Below the pieces are notes generated by a model that worked only from the letters and a program-made list of their open reading frames with translations, was not told the DNA's origin and did not search any database. The translations under genes were made by a program, and so were the position numbers. From NCBI RefSeq assembly GCF_037038585.1, contig NC_092520.1:1145001-1209000 (forward strand): 64,000 nt of DNA, written 5' to 3'. The stretch is from Patagioenas fasciata (lineage: Eukaryota; Chordata; Aves; Columbiformes; Columbidae). Positions 28,761 to 47,100 of this stretch are shown here, in pieces; the first letter of the stretch is position 1; every line of letters begins with the position of its first letter.

Positions 28761-29005
28761 TTGGGGATTCTTGTTGAAATTTAAGCAGCCGGCTGTACAT
28801 CATTTGTACTCTTTTGTTTGAACAACCTACTTTAGCATGAGTAGCCAAACTTAGCATGAGCAGCCAGGCTCCCTGGAATTCCAGGCTGAATACTGTGAAC
28901 ATATCTTGACCTGGTTGCTTGGTGACGGGGGCGGGGGCTTGAAGAGCAGTACCCGGGGATACAGAGGAAACACTGTCAGCAGAGCCTGCAAACCATCTAG
29001 ATAAG
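28761..29005. other. Spacer before the ERVL element
   Basis: Holds a short direct repeat (TTTAGCATGAG.AGCCA twice near 28830-28865) and ends in the ATAAG target duplication. Nothing else recognised. Copy 2: 57875-58119. Confidence 0.4.
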
Positions 29006-30450
29006 TGTCCTGGTTTTGTTAAAAAACAAGTTTCTCTTTTAGTGAATTTGCCTGTCAGCTAAAGCCTTCATACAACAGCGGTCACGATGATATTGTGTGG
29101 TTTGGCACTGGTTTATTTCATTATACCGCAGCCGCTAATGAATTTCTAATCGTTTCTGCTTTACCTTGAAAAGCCTCCAGGAGAGATTAAAGAGCAATAC
29201 GGCTCTGTGTTTGCTAATTGGTCAAGCGAATCTTTAGAAAGGCTGACTAACCATACTTTCGTTTTTTCGCTAGGACAGTTTGCAAATGTTTTAGAGAACT
29301 TTGAATATCCTTGGAGCTTTGATAGAACTGTGATGGTGTTATCTGGTTTGCCAAATGTGTGTCAGCTTGTGTTACTGTTAAGAGAAATGAGGTTCAATAG
29401 GAGGTTTGCATCCCTTTTTAGTCCTGAGATTCGCGGTGCGTCTTCGGAAGCTTTAGCAAAAAGCACTCCTAGCCGCTCGAGAAAAGGCAAAACAGCGAAA
29501 GCTGCCGCTGCAGCCACTGCCCCCCCAACCGCGGCTTCACAGGCTGAAGCTCCAGCTCCTCCGCATTGCTCCTCTGCCAAGGTCGCTGCAGATAACGTTA
29601 CTTCTCCAGCCTCAAAGGCTGACAAGGCAGCCTCCCCTTCCTCACACACTGGGCACTGTTGCTGCTGTAACCACAGCAATCACTGGGACAGTCATTCAGA
29701 CTCTGGAAATGAATCAAGTGATGGTGAACCCATATCAGCATCAGTTGCCGGTTGTAAGAAAGTCACTAGAAAGACTACTAATGTCCTGGTTTTGTTAAAA
29801 AACAAGTTTATCTTTTAGTGAATTTTGCCTGTCAGCTAAAGCCTTCATATTAGCTGCATTTTCCTGGAGAACCAGATACATGTTTTGGTAAACCCAGCAA
29901 TGGAATGCAAACTTATTGATAAGCACCGATGGACATCTCGCGAGAGGGGCAACGAGAAACCGGTGACCAAGAAACTGACCAACTGTGTATAACATCCCAT
30001 CCATGTGAATACTTCATATAAAAGTGGGAGATCACAAGGATCTCATCCCTTTTCCCTTTTCCTGTTTCCCTTTTCCCTTCTGCTTATGGCCAACATTAGG
30101 AGAGGACCTTGCTGGTCGTCCCTGTGAACTGAGGCCAGTGAGAGACTGAATCCAGCTCCGGTTGGCTGCAGAGTCCAATCCAGGACTTTGGGTGCTGGCT
30201 CTGCAGTTGCTGGGACTTTCAAGATTGGTTTTGTCTATTTTGTATTATTTTCTCTATTCTTATCAGTAGCATTAGCAAAACATCTTCAATTTTTCCAACT
30301 CTCTTCTCTCTGTCCTTCTTTCCCTCCCGATCGCCTGTGCTGAGTGGGAAGGGGGGAGAGGGAGGGGCAAAAGGGGGAAGTGGCGGGGAGAGGAGGTGAA
30401 CAACACATCTGCCAGGGTTTGATTGTCACCCGCAATCTTAAGCCTTGACA
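29006..30450 (+). mobile_element. ERVL-type LTR element fossil, whole outline (copy 2)
   Basis: Both ends are visible: the left end TGTC at 29006 and right end GACA at 30450, flanked by a 5-bp target duplication ATAAG at 29001-29005 and 30451-30455. A 5-bp duplication fits ERVL. Only about the first 70 bases of the 5' LTR remain, followed by about 700 bases of internal sequence and a complete 3' LTR (29782-30450). The internal open frame ending at 29818 persists. Most of the element's interior is missing. Confidence 0.8.
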
Positions 30451-31292
30451 ATAAGAACTGTGAAAAAGCTGCATGGAGTATGGCGAAGGAGAGCCCAAAA
30501 AGAATAAAAGCAGCCCCAGCCTCAGAATTACAATTACAGCAGCAAAAGGCGCGTGGACGGCTCGTGAAGGACGCGTGAAGAGCGGGTACAGAGATCATGA
30601 GCGCTTAAAAGGCCAAACCACTTTTGTCTCAGGGTCCCTCCCCTTGAGAGGCACCCGGTCCGGACTGTTTCTTTCATGTACATTTCAATTTATTTCTTGT
30701 TTTATCTTGTGATTCAACTATTTTTAAGCGCAGACATTCGAGACTATGCTACAGGAAACCTAGGGTCAAGAACATTTCTTCAGCACCACCCAGGTCCCCA
30801 GACACTGCACACCCATTGTGGTACCAGCCAGAGCTGCCCCCGACAGAGAGCCCAGGGAGCCCATGGAGGCCAGCGGGGCCACGGGGACCGGCGTTCCCTG
30901 CACGACACCTCCACTCTGGCCCTGTGCAGGAGGAGAAGGAAGAGACCCCGCTGCACCCCGGCCCCTCCGGCGGGACCCACAGGCAGCACCCCCTGCTCGG
31001 CCGGCGGGCAGGGCTGCCCAGCGCGGACAGGGGCAGGGCAGGGGCTGAGGGGCTGCGGCAGGCCCTGGGGGTCTCTCCCAGCACTCACCACGTCTCCAGG
31101 GCCAAAGTGGGTTTCTCCACTCCTCCTGCTGCCTGGGGAAGATACTTGGGGAGGCTGGTGCTGCCTCCAGGGTTGTGGCTTTCACGATGATGGGACACAC
31201 AGTGATGACTCTGACCTGCGAGGGGGAGATGGGGCCTGTCCGAGTAGAAAAGGCAAAGGAATGTTTGCCAACAGCCACCCGGCCGGTCCTCC

Positions 31293-31723
31293 CCACCCCG
31301 GCCGTCCCGCCGTGTCTCGGTGCCCCCGAGCCCAGGACTCCATTTCCAGGGGACCCGTGTGGCCAGGGCTGGCGGGCAGGGCCAGGGGCCGCAAGGACAC
31401 AGCGGTGCTGCCGGTGCCCGCCCCCCCGAGCCGAGCGGGGCGGAGCGGCAGGACTACACCTCCCGTGCTGCACCGGCGGCGGGCGGCCCTCCCGGGCTGA
31501 CGCTGCCGGCGGCTCCCGGCGCCGCCTTTGTCCGTGCCGGGCTGGCGGCGCGGCCCCGGCGCAGGTAGGGGCGGCGGGCGGCCCCGGGAGGGGACCCCGG
31601 CCCCGACGGCCTCTCCCGTGCTCTCCCCTCCGCCGGCCGCCCCCCAGCCCTGCCGGACCCCCCCGGACTCCCCTTAGGGCCCGGCTCCCCCCGGCGCTCC
31701 GGCCTTTCCCCGGCTCATCTTCT
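31293..31723 (+). promoter_or_regulatory. CpG-rich promoter of KZNF A, copy 2
   Basis: Same as copy 1, with ACTACACCTCCC at 31453-31464 and candidate donor after CAG 31564. Confidence 0.6.
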
Positions 31724-31816
31724 GCTGCCCTTGTGAGGCACCGGAGGAAGATTTGGGTACTCGGGAGCTTCCAAAACCCCCTTTTTCTCGTGGCTCTTTC
31801 TTGCATTTACTGCAAG

Positions 31817-32046
31817 ATGGCCGGGTCGGTGGGCAAAGTCAGTCCTTTTCCCAGTAGCTGTGAAGACTCGCGGTGCAGGGAAGGCAGCTGTGGGCAGGTG
31901 AGTGAACTTGTGCCCCTGATTTCTTACTGAAATTGTTGTGCTTGCAGGGACCATCTGTCCTCGCTGCCTCTGGATCAAAACCTGCAGGGGCCTCCATCTC
32001 CCCGCCGAGAGCAGCGACGCGCCGGGCTCCAGGCTGCTGCGGCAAG
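31817..32046 (+). CDS. Candidate N-terminal coding exons of KZNF A, copy 2
   Basis: Exons 31817-31897 and 31948-32046, phase 0, same lengths as in copy 1 and still open; ATG in CAAGATGGCC. Confidence 0.45.
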
Positions 32047-32381
32047 GTGGGGGTCAGGCACGGCCCCGGCTCTGGGGACACCGCGGGCTGAGCTTGCTGT
32101 GGTTGGTTTCATGGAGCAGCTGCAGCAAAACACCCATGAGACCAGCTGGGTTGGGAGTCTGGTTGGTACAGGTTATGTGAGAGAGAAGTGGTTTGAGACC
32201 CGGTGTGATGCAGGGTGCTCCCGGTTCTGCCCGCTGAGCCGCACCACTGGCAGGGTTTCATGGTGCTGTGCCTGGTCCTGGTGGGTGATCTGGTTTGTAA
32301 GATGGTTTGGGGACATGGCACAGTCCCCACTGCTCTGGCGTGGGTCCCTAATTGGCACAAGCAGGGGAAACCTGCCTGTAA

Positions 32382-35171
<2,790 letters not shown>

Positions 35172-35229
35172 ATCTGCTGCTGAGGGGCCCGTGGGGTCTG
35201 AGGGCTGCTGTGGGGTGGTTGTGGGGGGA

Positions 35230-35651
35230 TGTCCTGGTTTTGCTTAGGACAGAGTCAATGTTTTTCTGAGTAGCTGGTATAATGCTGTGTTTTGGAATGA
35301 AAATGACAAGAACGTTTCTAATACACAAATGTTTTGGTTGTTGCTGAGCAGTGAAGGACTTTTCATCTTCTGGTGCCCTGCCAGCTGGGAGGGGGCACAG
35401 CCGGGACAGCTGAAACAAAGTGGCCAAAGGGCTGTTCCTTACCATCTGATGTGATGGTCAGTGCAGAAACTGGGGGCAGTGGGCCTGGGGCACCACAGCT
35501 CAGGGACGGGCTGGGCATCAGTCCACGTGTGGTGAGCAGTTGTGTTGTGTATCACTTGTTTTGTATATTCTTACATCATTTGCGTTCTCATTATTCTTTT
35601 CCTCTTCTGTACTATTAAACTGTCTTAATTTCAACCCACGGGAGTTACTCA
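35230..35651 (+). mobile_element. Truncated ERVL LTR, 3' end of KZNF A (copy 2)
   Basis: Equivalent of 6127-6548, with ATTAAA at 35614-35619. It differs from copy 1 by several clustered bases near 35335-35350, more than its surroundings. Confidence 0.75.
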
Positions 35652-36607
35652 GATCACTGGATGAGCCCAATTTATGTTTTGTATCAGTCATTTAGCTTCA
35701 AGAAATATGTTTCAAATGGAATGAATTACTTAGAAGTATAAGACACCGTGATTTTTTGTATACTGTCTGCTTTGCATTAGTTAGTAGCTAAATTTGCTGA
35801 AATCCCTAACTGTGTGTTCTCAAGTTCTGCTCATATTCAACAACCTTGCGCCTACTTGAGGAAAGCAAAGCAGCTACAGAACATCAACATTCACAAAAGG
35901 CTGAAAGGCTCAGAGGTCCCTGCAACACGGCAGGATGGCAAAAGGCGGAACTGATGACACTGCCAAACAGAACTCCCCGAAACGGAGCAGAACCAGAATG
36001 GGTCTCTGTCCCTGTCTGTCCCAGCTCTGCCCCAGCTCCATCCTGACTCTGTCACCAGCCGTCAGATCGCGAGTCTCCAGATACAAAGCATGATGCTGAT
36101 GGCATGGAAGATCCTTATTGATCGGTCTGGATGTCCATTTTATGGGAATATAGCAGAAGAATGGCGAGGAGTTTGGCTAAATGTAAATATGCTCAAGTCA
36201 CTTGCAGCGGTCTGTAGAAAAGCACATGCATCACACCAATTGTTTTGCTGAGCTTGTATGCCTGACGAGCAGAACCTCCACAGTAGAACCTCACATAGGC
36301 CTGTGAGAACCTCTCGACAACTTATCACTATGGCTGAGATTCCTGCTTTGTTGTGAGAAAGAGCGGGAGGCTGCGCCTGCCTGGAACCTTGAAATACAGG
36401 CGAGCTCGGCAGGCCCAGGGATCTTCTCCCAGGGCTGAACTGAGCAGCGCCTGCGTCCCCGCTTGTGTTACCTCTGCGGGGGAGCTCAGGTGCTACTTCG
36501 GAGATCCCCCGGGCGAGAGGGAACTAAAAGAAAACTTGCTCTTTGCAAGTGCATTTGTGGCCTCTGGCTCTTCCTGCGACGTGCCTGCACTTGTGCACAC
36601 ACCATCA

Positions 36608-37088
36608 GAGCTTCTTGATGGATAACGCAACGATACGTTATCAGAGGTGTGTCACAGTTCCTTTTTTGCATTTTCTCCTTCATTAGTCCAACCAAGGCTG
36701 TTATTTCTCCACACGTTGCAGGTCTGGCATCAGTCGTTAGCCCCAGGAGCTATTCTCAGGGTAATTTATGATTATTTATGTTCTTCTCCACCACATCAAG
36801 TATGTCCTTCCCCGTTGTCTTCCTGTGAATGGCCATTACATCCAAGAGCCCCCCGGTGACAGACAAGTCTGCCTTGACAGCTCTTATACAAACGGATAGA
36901 TGCGCTGTGTCTGCGTTGTCTGTGCTTTCATCAACGGCGAATGAAAAAGCCAGATCACTGCACGCCTCTGTGGCCACTGCTACATCATTTTTGGCCACAG
37001 CTCTGGTCATCATCTTCTGCTGCGATTGCAGTCTGCCTTGCAATTCTTGCACCAGTTGTTGTTGTTGTTGTTGAAGGCTAAATTTAGC
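36608..37088 (-). pseudogene. hAT transposase-derived fragment (copy 2)
   Basis: Near-identical to 7505-7985, including the DESTD block and the frame change, so the relic predates the unit duplication. Confidence 0.75.
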
Positions 37089-37737
37089 ATATTTAGTTCC
37101 ATGTTAGGTCTCCAAAAGCTGATGTGCATTGGACTCCTTTATCACCAACCCTGTCTCATAACACTAAAGACATGGTGTTTTTTCCCCTTGAAACACAAAC
37201 ACACATTTGCTTTCCCATCTATCATTAACCTGCCTTCCTTCGGCATCAATTTTTCTGTTACTGGACATTTTGGGGTTCAGATTGTTCTACCAAAGACGGT
37301 ATGGTGCACCACCAAAGCAAAAGACCAAGATGCCCTTTAGGACCAGGATAAATAATATTCAGGTACTTCACACAGGTACTTTTACAGGTACTTTTAAACA
37401 TAAGGTGTAATTGCAAAAGTTTATCTGTCTAATTTATTTAAAAATTAGATGTTTGCCCAGTTGAGAGAAAGGCTTTCCTGCTACTGCCCACCCACTCCCC
37501 CTGCATAACTGTCTGTCTTTTCTTTCAGTGCCCCAAGGCAGTTACTCGTGTCCCCCATCAGTCTCACCTCTTATTCTTCTTACACTCTCCTGTAGCTGCA
37601 GGCACAGCTCCCGCCGTTCTGCTCCTGCAGCACAAAGCGTGTCACACGCTGCCCAGGACACGCTGCTCGCGTTGGCAGGAGCCTGGGGACGAGGAGCTCG
37701 GCACTGCCGCCGGGTGGAAAAAAGTGCCAGGCCGGAT

Positions 37738-38296
37738 TGTCCTGGTTTGGTAAAAAAAAAGGCCAGTTTCTCTTTCAGTGAATTCTCCTTTCAGCTCAGT
37801 TCTTCTAAGTAACTGCAGTTTTATTACATAGACTGCATGTTTTTTCAGGCACGGTTTGCTCCGGAGCCGATAACGGTAGCAATGGTATGCAGAAGAGATC
37901 CAGGTTTAGAGTGATTGCTATGGCAGGCAAGGTTACTGGTGAATTTTGCATGTCCCATAAGTGAGAGTATTTGCAAGGAGGGGCAGACAGAACAGGTGAC
38001 CAACACTGATCAACTAAGTATTCCATCCCATACACATCATACACCGTATAAAGTCGGAGATCACGAGGGTCTCGATCTCTTCGACCATGGCCGGAATCTG
38101 AAGAGGACCCTGCCTGTCGTACCTGCGATCCAAGGCCCGGTTCCAGACGCTGCATCCCTGAATCCAGTTCCGGTTTGCTGTGGAGTCCAGCCCAGGACAT
38201 CCGGGTGCTGCCCTGCAGCTGCTGGAGCAACGCCAGCTCCGCCGGGCAACGCTGCCCTACCCGGGAATTCAAAGATTGGGTTTGTATATTTTGTGT
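37738..38296 (+). mobile_element. Second ERVL-related LTR fossil (copy 2)
   Basis: Equivalent of 8635-9193, same truncation. Confidence 0.65.
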
Positions 38297-38587
38297 GACC
38301 CCTTGGGGGATCTGTCACAGAGCCACCCCGAGGTTTGTTTAAGGGACAAGAGGGTCCAAAAGAACTTTTATTAAACCGGTGAGAAACAGGGTTTTAGCGC
38401 TCCAAAAGTGACTTAAATACAGGTTCGGATATCAGTTGAGGAAAATTATTAAGGGGCAGCAACTAATACAACAAGAGGTCCACAGTGTCCGTACACATGG
38501 CTTCACCAAAAACAGTACCAGAGCCGCCCCTGAGTCCGGGAAGAGTACACACTTGCCTGAACACGGTGTGGGATTATTTTAAAGGGA

Positions 38588-38847
38588 TACACGTACCTGT
38601 ATTGAGTAGAGGAAGTGTACACTCGCGATTCTGCAAGGGTAAATGTATAGTACACTCGCAATCCTGCAAGGAGAAATACACGTGCAAATGTGCACGGAAT
38701 ATTACACGTGCTTATGCGGAAGCACAGGAGGAAAATACACTCACCATTTTGCGAGGATGAATTTATACACGTGCTCGTATTGAGCACGGAAAGTACACGT
38801 GCAAATGTGCATGGAAAGTATAAATACACGTGCAAATGTGCACGGAA
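38588..38847. repeat. Array of short inverted repeats upstream of KZNF B (copy 2)
   Basis: I see no base difference from the copy 1 array at 9485-9744, including all stems and loops, although flanking promoter sequence has scattered changes. Confidence 0.8.
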
Positions 38848-39663
38848 CTCGCGTGTCCCGCCGTGTCTCGGTGCCCCCGAGCCCAGGACTCCATTTCCAG
38901 GGCACCCGTGTGGCCAGGGCTGGCGGGCAGGGCCAGGGGCCGCAAGGACACAGCGGTGCTGCCGGTGCCCGCCCCCCCGAGCCGAGCGGGGCGGAGCGGC
39001 AGGACTACACCTCCCGTGCTGCACCGGCGGCGGGTGGCCCTCCCGGCGGCGCCTTTGTCCGTGCCGGGCTGGCAGCGTGGCCCCGGCGCAGGTAGGGGAA
39101 GGTCTGGGAACTCGGGAGCTTCCAAAACTCCTCTTTTTGAGGCTCTTTTTTGCCTTTACCCCGAGGAGGACGGTTCGGTGGAAGAAGCTCTTCGGTCGAT
39201 CCTTTTCCCAGTAGCTGCGAAGGCTCGGGGTGCAGGGCTGGCGGCGCGGCTCCGACGCAGGTAGGGGCGGCGGGCCCGCGGCACGGGGATGGGCGCTGCT
39301 GGCCCGCGGGGTCCCGGCGCTCCCCGGCCGCGGGCATCCCCCGCCGGGCGGCCCCGGGAGGGGACCCCGGCCCCGACGGCCTCTCCCGTGCTCTCCCCTC
39401 CGCCGGCCGCCCCCCAGCCCTGCCGGACCCCCCCGGACTCCCCTTAGGGCCCGGCTCCCCCCGGCGCTCCGGCCTTTCCCCGGCTCGCCCCGTGGCCCCC
39501 GTGCAACGCGGACACGCTGCTCCGTGTCCCAGCCGCCCGGGCCCCCTGGATCCGGCCCTGGCGGCCCCGGCGCTGGGAAGGGCTGGGCTGGGGCCGGGCC
39601 GGGTGCTCAGACCCCCGGGACACCCCCGCGCATCTTCCTGCTGCCCTTGTGGGGCACCGGAGG
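38848..39663 (+). promoter_or_regulatory. CpG-rich promoter of KZNF B, copy 2
   Basis: ACTACACCTCCC at 39004-39015; the same duplicated exon-like block and two candidate donors (after 39091 and 39260). Confidence 0.6.
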
Positions 39664-39732
39664 AAGATTTGGGTACTCGGGAGCTTCCAAAACCCCCTAT
39701 TTCTCGTGGCTCTTTTTTGCCTTTACCGCAAG

Positions 39733-40034
39733 ATGGCGGGGTCAGTGGGCGTAGCTCTTTGGGTCGGTCTTTTTCCCAGTAGCTGCGAAGGCTCGGGGTG
39801 CAGGAAAGGCAGCTGTGGGCAGGTGAGTGAACTTGTGCCCCTGATTTCTTCATGAAAATGTTGTGCTTGCAGGGACCATCTGTCCTCACTGCTCCTGTGC
39901 AGCTGGTGACGGGACAGGCACCTCGTGTGGAATCCGGAGCATCCCGCCTCCCTCTTCCCGGATCAAAACCTGCAGGGGCCTCCATCTCCCCGCCGAGAGC
40001 AGCGACGCGCCGGGCTCCAGGCTGCTGCGGCAAG
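39733..40034 (+). CDS. Candidate N-terminal coding exons of KZNF B, copy 2
   Basis: Exons 39733-39822 and 39873-40034, phase 0 and open. Unlike copy 1, the second exon ends GGCAAG before GTGGGG, without the competing GGTAAGG donor. One Glu-to-Lys change (GCRKGSC) relative to copy 1. Confidence 0.45.
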
Positions 40035-40470
40035 GTGGGGGTCAGGCACGGCCCCGGCTCTGGGGACACCATGGGCTGCAATTGCCGTGGTTGGTTCTGT
40101 GGTGCAGCTACAGCAAAACACCCGTGGGACCCGCTGGGTTGGGAGTCCGGTTGGTACAGGAGGTGTGGGAGAGAAGTGGTTTGAGACCCGGTGCGGTGCA
40201 GGGTGCTCCCGTTCCTGCCCGCTGAGCCGCACCACGGGCAGGGGCAGGCAGGAGCGTGCCTGCTGCCAGGCCTCGGGCCAGGCCTGTGTCACGGTGCTGT
40301 GCCCGGTCCTGGTGGGTGATCTGGCTTGTGGCATGGGTGAGGGACAGGGCACAGTCCCCACCTCTCTGGAGTGGGTCCCTAATCTGGCACGAGCAGGGGA
40401 AACCTGCCTGTAAGCCTGCCAGCCCTGCCCCTCTCCTGGCACAGCTGGTGGGGTGTCCCCAACCCACTGA

Positions 40471-43271
<2,801 letters not shown>

Positions 43272-43605
43272 AGCAAGACCTTCAGTGGCAAGGAGACCCC
43301 CATCATCCACAAGCGCATCCACACTGGAGAGACACCCTACTTTCATGGCAAGTGTAGCAAGACTCGCAGCTGTGAGCAGCACCTGCAGAGCCAGCAGTGG
43401 GTGCACTGGAGCCTCCTGGGGGTGCTGATGGGTGGATGGCAGGAGAGAGGGGTCCTTCCCCATTGAGGGTGGGCAGGCAGAGGCCAAGCCCTTCCAGTGC
43501 GGTGTCTGCGAGAAGCGGTTTTGGAAGGAGAGGCTCATGCTGGCTCACCAGCGCACCCACGGCACCCCCAGCCTGCAGCCGCCTCCGCAGCCCAGCACCC
43601 CCTGA
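43272..43605 (+). pseudogene. Untranslated relic of last KZNF B fingers (copy 2)
   Basis: Same decayed finger bodies and displaced C-terminal finger as 14168-14501. Confidence 0.8.
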
Positions 43606-43653
43606 ATCTGCTGCTGAGGGGCCTGTGGGGCGCTGGGGGCTGCTGTGGGGGGA

Positions 43654-44062
43654 TGTCCTGGTTTTATTTGGGACAGAGTTAATATTCTTTTGAGTAGCTG
43701 GTTTAGTGCTGTGTTTTGGAATGAAAGTTATAAGAATGTTCCTAATACTTGGATGTTTTGTTTGATGCTGAGCAGTCCAGGACTTTTCATCTTCTGGTGC
43801 CCTGGCAGCTGGGAGGGGGCACAGCTGGGACAGCTGCCCTAAAGTGGCCAAAAGGCCTGTTCCATATGATACCACACTCAGTATAGAAACTGAGGGGAGT
43901 TTGCTGGGGGCACCACAGCTTCGGAACAGTCTGGGCATCGGTCAGCGGGTGGTGAGCAATTGTGTTGTGTTTTGCTTGTTTTGTATATTCTTACATCATT
44001 GTCATTATCTCTTTCCTTTTCTATCCTATTATTAGTCTTTAGCTCAACTTACAAGTTTTACA
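43654..44062 (+). mobile_element. Truncated ERVL LTR after KZNF B (copy 2)
   Basis: Equivalent of 14550-14958, also without ATTAAA. Confidence 0.7.
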
Positions 44063-44163
44063 CATCATTAGAGGAACCCAATTTAAATTTTATGTTAATC
44101 ATTTAGCTTAAATAAGTACATTTTTAATAGCATGAGTTACTTAGAATTAACTTATATTTCTGT

Positions 44164-47100
44164 TTCTTTAAGTGATCTGAACACCACTCTGTGACCAGCA
44201 GGACCCTAAATCACTGCTCTGTGACAAAGTGGCGTAGTTGGCAGGATGGCAGGGGCGGGTGACATCGCTGGTTGCAGAGGCACGGGCTGAATCCAAGAGC
44301 CAGATACTCAGAAAAATGGGCTTGTGATAATTGGCTTGATTGGAAAGCTGGGACCTCTCCAGCATATTTGTAGTGAGGTTTCCTACAAGGGGATATTAGC
44401 CAGAGTGCTGAAGAAAAGAGAACTGGTTTGCGGCCGAAACCATGATCTCTAGCAGGAGGTCAAGGCAACCTGGGATAAGCCAGACCTTGACTGCTCCCCG
44501 ATGTTGAAGTTACTAAAGGATTGTAAAGCTTGCCCAACCCCAAAAGTATTCAGCTGGGCCTCAGGACGTTGGTTGTCCCCAGCCATTGTAGCAGAACGTA
44601 TAAGAGACTTGGCAAAAGAAAACACATTTAAGCTCAGAAAGGGGAAGGGGGTGGTTTATGGTGTTTTGGGAGCTGCATTAATAGCTGCCCAGAAAGACAA
44701 ACTGAGCAGCAGGAAAGTAAATCTCTGCAAGAGTTGATTATTTCACTGCAGACAGAATTGGAAGCAGAATGGTTGAAGCAGTGACAAGCTGAGAAATCGT
44801 TAGCTGATGAGAGCCAAATCCCAGAAAGTTTGCAGGGCAGCCTGTGCGATGCTTTTGCAAAGGAAGAGGATGAAAGGCAGCCGGGAAAGGAAAACAGCCC
44901 CACAACCCCTAGAGAGGAATTTACCAGCCCTCCTGAAGAGAAGCTACCAAATTAATGGGTACTGTCATTAAGTTGCAAAGGATGTAGCCATCGTTAATCA
45001 ATAGGCATGATGAAAGCTTTCTAACTACCTGCCAAACAAAGGGATATTTTTCAAGTCTTAGGTTCTCTTGCATGACAAGCTAGAGACAGGAGATTAAGTA
45101 ATACATTGTTTAGAAGCAGAGTGTTTAGTTTATATTTAACTAATAATTATTAGATGTATTGTAAGTAAGAAAGTAAACAAGTATTACTAACATCATCAAT
45201 TATCTCTTAGTATAGATGTATGTCAAAATTTTCAAAAATTGCAATGCATATGTAATAATGATGTGAATATAAGCAATGCAAGAGCATCGAGTCACTGGAG
45301 CAATTATGGAGGCTGATCCCCAGTGTTGATAAAATAAAGAATATCACTTAACAGTATGATTGACTCTGCTCTTAAGTTTATTTCTTCGTTTCACTCCAAA
45401 GTCTTGAAACTTCTTACACCAGCACCAGCAAGTGAGCTGGGGGACAGCCCGTGGGTATAATTTAGACGGCTCACGGAAAACTAGCAGGGGGATCTGCTGG
45501 TAACTTTCCCTCTTGACCTTTTCAAAACCCCGGTCACTTTCCTGGTAGACACAGGAGCCCAATTATCTACTTTAAATTCCAAAACAGCAGACCAGAGTGG
45601 GATTGTCCCCCACAAAAAACAGATGTGGGTTACTGATGTGTTTGGATGGTCCAAGCCCCAGCCCACGGCTCGAGTGAAGCATTGGCTGCCTGGAGACACC
45701 ACCCCCACTGAGACCACTGTGATACTGGGAACTCCTGCAAATATTCTGGGCTTGGATTTATTGCCAGGGAAAGCCTGGATGGGTTCTGCACGTGGGGAAC
45801 TGAAGTTCGGGTCTCTGGCAGTCATGAAAAGGCTTTTGCAAACTGTTCCTGCCCTTTCCCCATCCAAAACCATGGGTGTGAAACCCTGTCCCCTGGGGCT
45901 GCAAGAGAGAGAAGGGATTACTCTGGTTATAAGGGAACTGCAGGAACAGGGAGTAATAATGCAAACTCACTCTCTTTATAATTCCCCAGTGTGGCCAGTT
46001 CACAAGTCAAATGGAAAATGCAATCGAGTATCGGCATTTAAATGCAGGCACAAGTCCCTTGTCAGCAGCCCTGCCTAACATAGCTGAACTGATCTCCACG
46101 ACATGGGAACAGCCCCATCAAATTTTAGCCACCACTGATGTAAAGGGTATGTTTTTTATGGCACCTGTACAGGAAAGGGATTGAAAAATAATCGCATGCA
46201 TGTGGCATAGTATTTAATATACCTTCACGTGCCTTCCCCAAGGGTATAGGCGCACACCTCCCTTGGCGCATCTCAGTCCGGCCCAGGCTTTAGGAGAAAT
46301 CACCTCCAAGGAGGGAGTCAAACTGCACCAATACACCAATGATACATTGGTGGGCAGATCTGATGCCAAAGCAGAACCCAAACCCAAATGAAAATAACCA
46401 CCCACCTGGAAGATGTGGGATTTCAGACTCCTGCAGAAAAGGTACAGCTCCTCCATCCTGAGGTAAAGTTTTCAGGTGTATGGTGGAGAGGAGAGGCAGT
46501 GTGCATTTCCCCCGAAGCCATGACCTCTTTAGAATGGATAAAGACACCAGACAACAAAAAGGAGCTGCAACATGCCCCAGGCCTACTGGTGTTCTGGAGG
46601 AAGGGCATTCCAGATTTCTGTATCATAGCTCATCCCCTGCATGATTTAACACGTAAAAGAGCTGCCGGGGACCGGACACCTAAGAAATAATTGATGATGT
46701 TAGTCATAATTGTTCAGTTTCTTACTTACAATACATCTATTAATTATTAGTTAAATATAAACTAAGCACTCTGCATCTAAACAATGTATCACTTAATCTT
46801 CCATCTCCCTCTTGTCATGCAGAAGGGTGGAAAACTTGAAAAATATCCCTTCGTTTTGCAGGTGGTCAGAAAGCATTGATCATGTCAATTGGTTAATGGT
46901 GGGTAGGTCTTTTGGAACTTAATCACAGTATAAATTAATTTGGTAGGTTCTCTTCATTACAAATACAAACTAGGAGTATTCATACATATAGGAAAACTCC
47001 ACAGATAATACAAGAAACTACCCATGGCATACAATCTTCACAATCTCTACTCCCACTCTCTCCAAAACTTAAAATTAACACAAAACAATTCAGGCACAAA

